Below are positions 57,814 to 64,000 of a stretch of 64,000 nt of DNA, in pieces. The notes beneath the pieces were generated by a model. The model worked only from the letters and a program-made list of their open reading frames with translations. It did not search any database and had not been told where the DNA came from. Source of the DNA: an uncultured Acidobacteriota bacterium (GTDB lineage: Bacteria > Acidobacteriota > Terriglobia > Bryobacterales > Bryobacteraceae); the NCBI GenBank assembly GCA_902825945.1, contig CADECY010000009.1, positions 87,490-151,489 on the forward strand, read 5' to 3'. The translations under genes were made by a program, and so were the position numbers. Within the stretch, counting starts at the first letter, position 1. Each line of letters begins with the position of its first letter.

Positions 57814-59106
57814 TCACGAAGCCGTCGGCCGGACCTTGGGCAGCTTCCACGGCTTCCGGAACTGTCGCGTCAAGTAGCGGTTTGCTTCCGCGTCCCCGGT
57901 GATCCTCTCGCGAGCGTCATCCCAATGGAGCTTCCGCCCGAGACGATACGAGATGTTGGCGAGCAGGCCGCACTTGGAAAGCTGATGGCCGTACCGCAAG
58001 TTGCAGGTGGTCTCGAGGTTGCGCGACTTCACTGCGTCGAGGAACTCGCGAATGTGTCCGGGTGAATCCGCGATCGTCCGAGCGGGCCGAGGGAAGTCGT
58101 CCACCTTTTTGCCGCGCACCCAGATCTCGTGGGTTTCGTAGTTGGTCACCAGCGATGCCTCGCTTCCCTCGAACAGGCACCCGATGTGCCCCATATGTTC
58201 GAAGCCGGGCAGCGGTCCCGGGCGGAAGCTGAACTGATAGAGCATTCCCGGAAACTCGAAAATCGCCTCGAGCGTATCGGGCGTCTCCGTCGCGTCGGTG
58301 GGGAAGAACCGTCCGCCAGCAGCGCTGATCGCGGTTGGCGCTTTCCAGCCCATTGCCCAGAATGCGACATCGGAGATGTGACACCAGAAGTCGATGAACG
58401 ATCCACCGGAGTAATCCCAGAAGTGCCGGAAGCTGCCGTGCGAGCGCAGTGGTTCATACGGGCGTTTGGGCGCGGGCCCGAGCCAGAAGTCGTAGTCGAA
58501 CCCCTCCGGCAACGTGGGCGGACGGTTGCCACGCAGCGTGCGCGGTCCGCCGGTCTTCCACGCGTGCACGAGCGTGATCTTGCCGAGTTTCCCAGACTGC
58601 ACGATCTCGACGACGCGCCGGTAGTTCGCCAGGTCGTTGTGAATGTGATTACCCATTTGGCTCACACGCCGGTAGCGCATTGTCGCGTCCGCCATGGCGC
58701 GGCCCTCGGCGACGCTGAAGCTGAGCGGCTTTTCAACGAAGACATCCTTGCCGGCCTCGAAAGCGGTGACCGACGGAATCGCGTGCCAATGATCCGGCGT
58801 GACGATTGCCACGGCGTCGAGTTCCTTCCGCTCGAGCAGGCGCCGGAAATCGCCGAGGGCTTCGGGCTTGTAGCCTTTCTCTTTGTCGACGATGCCAATC
58901 GCCCGGTCGAGGTGAGCACGGTCGACATCGCAGATCGCGCCAATGCGGACATCGGCGTGCGACAGGAATTCGCGCAGCCGGCCCGTGCCCTGGTTGCCCA
59001 CGCCGATCATACCGATCACCAGCCGGTCGCTGGGCGCCTTTTGTGCAGCGGCGGCGGCCGCCGCCGAGCCGAGCAGCGCCCGTCGCGAAATGATTGCGCG
59101 ATTCAT
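57814..59106 (-). CDS. Tat-exported Gfo/Idh/MocA-family oxidoreductase
   Basis: A 430-residue NAD(P)-dependent sugar oxidoreductase type. The start MNRAIISRRALLGSAAAAAA is a twin-arginine signal. The Rossmann core follows with LVIGMIGVGNQGTGRLREF and the family signature FVEKPLSFSVAEGRAMADA; DFWLGPAPKRPYEP and SGGSFIDFWCHISDVAFWAM are typical of the exported subgroup common in Acidobacteria and Planctomycetes. Candidate catalytic residues are the EKP lysine and a histidine in FWCHISD. Many exported members act on glycosides by redox-assisted chemistry. It is transcribed before the DegT-family gene. Confidence 0.88.
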   Translation of the reverse strand: MNRAIISRRALLGSAAAAAAAQKAPSDRLVIGMIGVGNQGTGRLREFLSHADVRIGAICDVDRAHLDRAIGIVDKEKGYKPEALGDFRRLLERKELDAVAIVTPDHWHAIPSVTAFEAGKDVFVEKPLSFSVAEGRAMADATMRYRRVSQMGNHIHNDLANYRRVVEIVQSGKLGKITLVHAWKTGGPRTLRGNRPPTLPEGFDYDFWLGPAPKRPYEPLRSHGSFRHFWDYSGGSFIDFWCHISDVAFWAMGWKAPTAISAAGGRFFPTDATETPDTLEAIFEFPGMLYQFSFRPGPLPGFEHMGHIGCLFEGSEASLVTNYETHEIWVRGKKVDDFPRPARTIADSPGHIREFLDAVKSRNLETTCNLRYGHQLSKCGLLANISYRLGRKLHWDDARERITGDAEANRYLTRQFRKPWKLPKVRPTAS

Positions 59107-59142
59107 TCTTCGTTCCCACGACTATGGTACTCTCGCCCCAGA

Positions 59143-60558
59143 ATGCACTCGATGATGCCGGAGAAGCTCCTCGAAATTCTCTTCCTGTTCGCGGCCACAG
59201 CCGCACTCGGGCAAGAGGTTCGCTTCGTGGGCAAGGCGAAGTACCTGAACAACGCGCGGGTGGCTGTGGTTCATTCGATCGACGATTCGACCAAATATGT
59301 GCCCGCCACGATCGACGCCATGGACAAGTACGGAATCAAGTCGACGATCTTCGTCAGCACCGAAAACGATCCTGTTCCGGAAGACCGCTTCTTTACCCAA
59401 CTCCAGATTCGCGGCCTCTGGCCGCGCCTGCGCCAGGCAATCGCGGATGGGCACGAGATCGGTTCGCATTCCCGCCAGCATCCGTGCAAGAAGCCGGACG
59501 ACGAATCGTTCTGCGCGTCCGCCTACACGGACTACGAGATCGCCGGCTCGCGCGACGACATCCTGCGGCTGACGCAACAGCCCTACGTCTGGTCCTGGTG
59601 TTATCCGTGCGGCAACTGCGCCACCTATCCGTTCATCCAGAAGCGGATCGCCGCCGCCGGATACATCGTCGCGCGCAACTACCCGAACGAGTTGACCAAT
59701 GGGCACGTGCGGCCCGGCGTACGCGATTTCGACGGGAATCCGATGAACGCTGGCTACACGCAAGTGGTGCAGCATCGGAACGCGGCGAAGGCCGATTTGG
59801 TTGATTCGGTGGCGATCAAAGCCGAGTTCGACCAAGTGCTCGACAAAGGCGGCGTTTATCACTTCATGTCGCATCCGCAGTGGCTCGACTATGGTCCGGA
59901 CGCCTTCTACGAATCGCACCTGCGCTACGTCTCGCGGCGCCCGGACGCATGGTATGTGCCAATGGGTCCGCTCTACGCCTTTCGTACGATCCGCGACAAG
60001 ACAGCGGTGAAACGCGACGGCGCGAACGTGTTCTCGGTTTCGAACGGCCTCGATCGCAAAATCTACGGCGGAGCGTTGACGCTCGAGTTCGACGCGCCCG
60101 CCGGTGTGGAGGTGCTTTCGGACCGGCGGCTTCTCGCCACACGTGGCGCCGGACCCGCTGATCGCTGGGATCGCGAGTACGTACGCCGCGAAGGCTCCCG
60201 TGTCTTTGTGACGGTCCTTTCGAATACCAAGCTCGAGTTCTTCCAGCCGGACGCTCCTGGTGGACTCACCGGGACGTGGAAGCTCCGCTATCGCGCCCCG
60301 AATGGCAAGGATCGCGAATCAACGCTCGAGCTGACGCAGGATGGCTCGTCGTTGTCCGGAGCGCTTTCGAGCGAGCGTGGCAAGACTCCGGTAACCGCTG
60401 GGCGTGTGGAGGGCAATTCGGTGATCCTCGAAGTCGTTCGCAAGGGTAACGGAGACGAAGTCCCGGTGACATGTCGCGGGGTGCGCAAGGGTGACTCGCT
60501 GTACCTGTCGCTCGGCTTCGCGGGCGGCGAGCCTGTGGCTGCCATCGCGAGCCGGTAG
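59143..60558 (+). CDS. Secreted polysaccharide deacetylase-family protein
   Basis: A 471-residue exported protein with a signal peptide (LLEILFLFAATAALGQ). The NodB-like domain (about 35-300) has a VAVVHSIDDS start with D47/D48 where the usual TFDDG stands, and the metal pair H109-S-R-Q-H113; the remaining metal/acid residues fit a D-H-H site. The C-terminal ~100 residues form a separate small beta-rich module (LTGTWKLRYRAPNGKD, STLELTQDGSSLSGALSS) I have seen in other acidobacterial secreted proteins. The ATG chosen gives the signal peptide; a longer frame upstream overlaps the divergent oxidoreductase and is not protein-like. Substrate unknown. Confidence 0.8.
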   Translation: MHSMMPEKLLEILFLFAATAALGQEVRFVGKAKYLNNARVAVVHSIDDSTKYVPATIDAMDKYGIKSTIFVSTENDPVPEDRFFTQLQIRGLWPRLRQAIADGHEIGSHSRQHPCKKPDDESFCASAYTDYEIAGSRDDILRLTQQPYVWSWCYPCGNCATYPFIQKRIAAAGYIVARNYPNELTNGHVRPGVRDFDGNPMNAGYTQVVQHRNAAKADLVDSVAIKAEFDQVLDKGGVYHFMSHPQWLDYGPDAFYESHLRYVSRRPDAWYVPMGPLYAFRTIRDKTAVKRDGANVFSVSNGLDRKIYGGALTLEFDAPAGVEVLSDRRLLATRGAGPADRWDREYVRREGSRVFVTVLSNTKLEFFQPDAPGGLTGTWKLRYRAPNGKDRESTLELTQDGSSLSGALSSERGKTPVTAGRVEGNSVILEVVRKGNGDEVPVTCRGVRKGDSLYLSLGFAGGEPVAAIASR

Positions 60559-60565
60559 CCCTCGC

Positions 60566-61360
60566 CTACGACACCAACGGAACCATCCCCCGCTCGACCT
60601 CCACCTTCGCGCACACCGCCTCGACACTCATTCGGATGTGCCGCCGCCGTGCGGCAAGCTGATCGTGCACGGCCTTCTCCTGTCGTGGATCTCCCCACGG
60701 GTCCATTTTGCGAAAGTCGTGCTTCTGCGCGATGAACACCGCGAGGCACTGGTAGAGCGTTCCGTCGCTTTGGTAGTAGGAGAGGTTCGTGATGTCGTAG
60801 AGGGCGAACCCGCGGAGTCGCAGCAGCTGAACGATGTCGGGCAGGGTGTCGCGAAACAGGCAGATCTGAGCTTCGAGCACGATGATCGAAGTGCTGGAGA
60901 GAACCTGTTCGGCGCCGCGCAGCACGTCGAGCTCACCACCCTGGACATCGATCTTGATGAGGTACGGACCCGCCAACTCCTCCCGCTCCCGGCAAAGCCG
61001 GTCGAGCGTGCGGACCGGAACGGAGCGGCGCGTGTAGCTCTCCTGGTCCGGCTGGAGCCCGTGAATGTGGGTATTGTAGGCGCCCGGGTCGACGCGGATC
61101 TCGGTTTCGCCATAGAGGTTGGCCGCCGCGGCAATCGCGTGCGCAGCCGGAAAGCTGCGCGCCACCCGGTCGTAGAGCGGAACGTTCTCTTCCATCGCAT
61201 CGACGAAAAAGTGCCGGGCATCTGGATAAAGCCCCACTTCGCCGCGGATCAGGAAGAACGACCCTTCCGCAGACCCGATGTCGACCACCGTGTTTTCCGG
61301 CAGGCCCTTCGACTGCAACGGCAGCAAGCTGCAGACGGCGTCGGCTCTTTGCAATTGCAA
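60566..61360 (-). CDS. FkbM-family SAM-dependent methyltransferase
   Basis: A 264-residue cytoplasmic methyltransferase. The SAM-binding start is NTVVDIGSAEGSFFLIRGEV, the family segment YTRRSVPVRTLDRLC precedes the characteristic PYLIKIDVQGGELDVLRGAE, and SIIVLEAQICLFRD follows. FkbM enzymes O-methylate sugars and other glycan or polyketide hydroxyls. The start is TTG with AGGAG ten bases upstream; a stop lies just before, so no longer protein is possible. It is 64 bases after the ATP-grasp-like gene on the same strand. Confidence 0.8.
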   Translation of the reverse strand: MQLQRADAVCSLLPLQSKGLPENTVVDIGSAEGSFFLIRGEVGLYPDARHFFVDAMEENVPLYDRVARSFPAAHAIAAAANLYGETEIRVDPGAYNTHIHGLQPDQESYTRRSVPVRTLDRLCREREELAGPYLIKIDVQGGELDVLRGAEQVLSSTSIIVLEAQICLFRDTLPDIVQLLRLRGFALYDITNLSYYQSDGTLYQCLAVFIAQKHDFRKMDPWGDPRQEKAVHDQLAARRRHIRMSVEAVCAKVEVERGMVPLVS

Positions 61361-61424
61361 GCGCGCGACGCTCCTTGCCTACTGAATCGGGCGAAGCCGC
61401 GCGGGGCGATAGAGAATAGTCCGG

Positions 61425-62780
61425 CTACGCCGAACCTTCGAGAACGAAGGTAGGCGCGATCCCGTTCAAGGTCGAAAAGGTCGAGCCGGCTTCCGAAACC
61501 AGCGTTCCGCAGCCTTCCACCTTGCCGAGGAACATCTGGGGATGCACGTCTACCTGCATCTCCTTCATGTCCATCCGGCCGAACTGGTACACCGGGAACT
61601 GCCAGCGCACCGGATCGACCCGCTGTTGCACCACATACGGGCTGCGCAGCGCGGTCTTCAAAGCCCTCTCCCACGCGGCGCTCTCGGTTTCCCAGCCGCG
61701 GAACGAGTGGAGATCGGTACCTTCATCGTTCGGGCGCAGCACCAGATTCTCGCGATTGCTCAGAATGTATTCCGGCAGATCCACGTTGTCGCCGTTGTGC
61801 GAGGTTTTGGCCTGCGCCACGACGCGCGTCCACGGAATGTGTTCCCGGATCGCTTTCTTCTCGGCCGCGGGAAACGACGAGATGATCGTGTCGTCGGTCA
61901 GGAGGCTGAACATGGCCTTCTTCTGCATGATCTCACTGCGAAAGCTGTTCACCATGCAGATGGCCCCGTCGCGGTAGGCGCGCACGAGCGGATGCGTGAG
62001 GTCGAACCGGACCAGGAACTCCTGCGCCGATACGCGCCGGTAGACGATCTCGATTCCGAAGTCGCCACGGGACAGAACACCGTTTCGATACTCCAGTTGA
62101 TCGGGCGTCACCACTTCGGTCGGATAGCCGGCCTGACGGAAAAACTCGGCCATCAGCATATTGTCCGGACTCGGCGCGTTCTTGAACGGCGGCCGGAATT
62201 CGACGATGGCGAAGCGCGGAAATTTCTTCTTGCCGGAGACCTTGTAGGCGGCGAGCAGCGCATGCAGCAGGCGCTTCATTGAAGTGACCTGCGACAGTTT
62301 GTACTTCTTACGGAGGTCTTTTATAGGTTGGCTATCGAAAAATACCGCACTGAGCGCGTCCGAGTAGGCCGAGCTTACCGGGCCCTCGGTGGCCGCGTGC
62401 ACGAACTGGAACGATCCGTTATGAACTTGCGTGTCCAGCATCGAGGTTACCGCAAGATGCGGATAACCCGGGTCGACCGCGGCCAGCATTTTCTCCGCGG
62501 GAAGCATCTCCATCCGCGAAAGCAGTGCTGGATTCTGCACCGTCATGGCGCGAATCCGGTCGATCGCCGAATAGAGCGATTCCGCGGCCTTCACCATCGC
62601 GTCATACTGACGGCGCGTGATGAAATGGGGCCGCATCACCGGACACACCGGGCGCCCACCAGGGACGAGGTTGCGAGCCGCCATCTTTTCGTGTAGCGCC
62701 TTCGCCCAAGCCTGATCCTGATAGGCCGGAGTGTCTATGATCTTGTGATATCGGGCGACCGCATCTTCCTGCAGCGTCAT
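61425..62780 (-). CDS. Circularly permuted ATP-grasp-like protein
   Basis: A 451-residue protein. The middle region FAIVEFRPPFKNAPSPDN with YPTEVVTPDQLEYRNGVL and GIEIVYRRV matches the pre-ATP-grasp segment of glutathionylspermidine-synthase-like and related permuted ATP-grasp enzymes, and REHIPWTRVV plus NRENLVLRPNDE match the ATP-binding half. The usual glycine-rich loop after PND is replaced by GTDLHSFRGWE, so ATP use is uncertain. The substrate is unknown. It lies between galK and the FkbM gene on the same strand, so a sugar- or glycan-related role is only contextual. Confidence 0.6.
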   Translation of the reverse strand: MTLQEDAVARYHKIIDTPAYQDQAWAKALHEKMAARNLVPGGRPVCPVMRPHFITRRQYDAMVKAAESLYSAIDRIRAMTVQNPALLSRMEMLPAEKMLAAVDPGYPHLAVTSMLDTQVHNGSFQFVHAATEGPVSSAYSDALSAVFFDSQPIKDLRKKYKLSQVTSMKRLLHALLAAYKVSGKKKFPRFAIVEFRPPFKNAPSPDNMLMAEFFRQAGYPTEVVTPDQLEYRNGVLSRGDFGIEIVYRRVSAQEFLVRFDLTHPLVRAYRDGAICMVNSFRSEIMQKKAMFSLLTDDTIISSFPAAEKKAIREHIPWTRVVAQAKTSHNGDNVDLPEYILSNRENLVLRPNDEGTDLHSFRGWETESAAWERALKTALRSPYVVQQRVDPVRWQFPVYQFGRMDMKEMQVDVHPQMFLGKVEGCGTLVSEAGSTFSTLNGIAPTFVLEGSA

Positions 62781-62889
62781 GGCGGGGTTATGGGGAGAGG
62801 AAAGTGTTCCAAATGAGGGGGGAGTCTTTGCCCACTATCGAGCAGCCCGCATCCACTTGCGGCCACCACGGAACACGGCTAGCAAGTCC

Positions 62890-62898
62890 AGTATAGCA
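62890..62898 (-). promoter_or_regulatory. Extended -10 promoter candidate before the ATP-grasp-like gene
   Basis: On the minus strand TGCTATACT is an extended -10 (TG-N-TATACT). TTGCGG at 62915-62920 could be a poor -35 with a 19-base gap. The leader would be about 100 bases. The downstream ATG lacks a clear Shine-Dalgarno. Confidence 0.45.
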
Positions 62899-62956
62899 CG
62901 ACTGACGGTGAAGACCGCAACATCTCCGTTCCGCCGAAGCCCGCCGAAATCGCTGG

Positions 62957-64000
62957 CTATCCACGCCGGTCCAGGGCCGAAGCGCCAGCGGACGGGCAGC
63001 AGACATGGAACTCCGGATCACGCCCGAAGTTCTCCCGGTAGGACCACGCGATCCGTTCGCGGAATCGCTCCTCGGCCGATGGCAACATCAAATTCACCGT
63101 GCATCCTCCGAAGCCGCCGCCGGTCATCCGTGCGCCGAGCACACCCTCCACCCGCGACGCGGCCGCGACGAGAAAGTCGAGTTCGGCGCAGCTTACTTCG
63201 TAGTCGCGTTGCAGGCTATGGTGCGAGGCCGCCATCAGTTGACCGAGCCGCACCGGATCGTTCGCCGCGCAGGCGTCGACGAAACTCTCAACACGCTGGT
63301 TCTCACTGACCACGTGGCGGGCGCGTTTGAGGTGGACGCCATCGAGTCCGCGCCACTGCTCGATCGCCACCTCGCGCAGCGAAGCGATTCCCATGCGGCG
63401 TGCCGCCTCGCGGCACTCCCCAACCCGCACCGCATACGCGGAACTGGCGAGTTCGTGTTTCACCATCGAGTTCACCGCCAGGATCGTCAGTCCCCGCGGA
63501 ATCTTCACCGCGCGTCGGCTCCGGTCGCGGCAATCGATCAGCAGAGCCGAGCCCTCTTCGGCGAACACGGCAACAAACTGATCCATCACGCCGCACGGCA
63601 ACCCCACCACTTCGTTTTCGGCGCGATGGCACAGGAGCGCCAGTTCGAGCGGCTCGATCGCGCGGCCGTCGAGCAACGCCAGCGCCACCGCGACTTCCAG
63701 AGCCGCCGAGGAACTGAGTCCGCCGCCCACGGGCACTGTGCTCGAAATCAGTAGATCGAGCGCCGGTACCGGGCACCCGAGCTTCTGAGCCACTCCGAGT
63801 ACGTAGTCCGTCCAGCCCCCACGGGCTCGCGCCCCGGGAATCGAGTGGAGCGGCCAGGCGGCATCCTCGCCCAGGTCCTCGGCGCGCGCGCGCAGTTCAC
63901 TCCGATCGTTCGGAGCCGCCGCCACTCGGCATTCGAGCCCGATCGCGACCGGCAGCACGAGCCCGTCGTTATAGTCGGTGTGCTCGCCGATCAGATTCAC
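62957..64000 (-). CDS. galK: Galactokinase (5' truncated by window)
   Basis: At least 347 C-terminal residues of a GHMP-family galactokinase, the first step of the Leloir pathway (galactose plus ATP to galactose-1-phosphate). The first visible residues are VNLIGEHTDYNDGL, the galactokinase signature, so roughly the first 20-30 residues lie outside the window. The ATP loop is PVGGGLSSSAALEVA and the C-terminal GHMP motif is ARMTGGGFGGCTVNL. The codon at the window edge is not a true start. galE/galT are not in the window. Confidence 0.93.
   Translation of the reverse strand: MNLIGEHTDYNDGLVLPVAIGLECRVAAAPNDRSELRARAEDLGEDAAWPLHSIPGARARGGWTDYVLGVAQKLGCPVPALDLLISSTVPVGGGLSSSAALEVAVALALLDGRAIEPLELALLCHRAENEVVGLPCGVMDQFVAVFAEEGSALLIDCRDRSRRAVKIPRGLTILAVNSMVKHELASSAYAVRVGECREAARRMGIASLREVAIEQWRGLDGVHLKRARHVVSENQRVESFVDACAANDPVRLGQLMAASHHSLQRDYEVSCAELDFLVAAASRVEGVLGARMTGGGFGGCTVNLMLPSAEERFRERIAWSYRENFGRDPEFHVCCPSAGASALDRRG

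Overview
The window is a gene-dense, GC-rich piece of a bacterial chromosome. It most resembles an acidobacterium of the Solibacter/Bryobacter type. That is an inference from gene content: two Oar-like TonB-dependent receptors with carboxypeptidase-regulatory N-termini, two CRTAC1 (ASPIC/UnbV) proteins, a PEP-CTERM protein, an apionate-lactonase-like protein, several Tat-exported sugar enzymes and a heptaheme cytochrome. No rRNA, tRNA, CRISPR array or intact insertion sequence was seen.

Layout. 0-13.5 kb: end of a PLP decarboxylase, endonuclease IV, a minus-strand set of Oar receptor, TPR protein and CRTAC1 protein, then cysS with a trans-sulfuration enzyme, a small-protein/nucleotidyltransferase pair, a sialidase-like protein and a DUF4350 protein. 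13.5-22.6 kb: an ABC exporter pair, an unknown cysteine-rich gene, then the conserved block rpmH-rnpA-yidD-yidC-jag-mnmE followed by a GT9-like gene; dnaA is not beside rpmH. 22.7-31 kb: RND efflux adaptor and pump, a small outer-membrane barrel, a c-type cytochrome and a Tat-exported apionate-lactonase-like protein. 31-38.3 kb: a three-domain LigD, a membrane-anchored propeller/SIR2 protein, and an ECF sigma factor operon with a membrane protein and a class C beta-lactamase-like hydrolase. 38.3-42.7 kb: a B12/radical SAM protein, then decayed DNA with a terminase-like pseudogene, a TPR pseudogene and a frameshifted PEP-CTERM gene.

42.6-56.1 kb: two sets that pair an MFS permease with an enolase-superfamily dehydratase. 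The second joins a possible five-gene transcription unit: MFS permease, Oar receptor, CRTAC1 protein, TPR protein, heptaheme cytochrome. 56.1-64 kb: a decayed antitoxin-like remnant, Tat-exported DegT aminotransferase and Gfo/Idh/MocA oxidoreductase, a secreted polysaccharide deacetylase, an FkbM methyltransferase, an ATP-grasp-like protein and the start-truncated galactokinase gene.

How it fits together. Much of the accessory content reads as uptake and periplasmic processing of plant-type sugars and sugar acids: receptors, permeases, dehydratases, lactonase-like protein, deacetylase, sialidase-like protein and exported oxidoreductases. The most unusual single gene is the SIR2 protein at 33.6-35.5 kb. 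It appears to place a beta-propeller outside the membrane and a SIR2 fold inside, with the usual catalytic histidine position changed. Several tail-to-tail gene overlaps and stop-start couplings show a compact layout.
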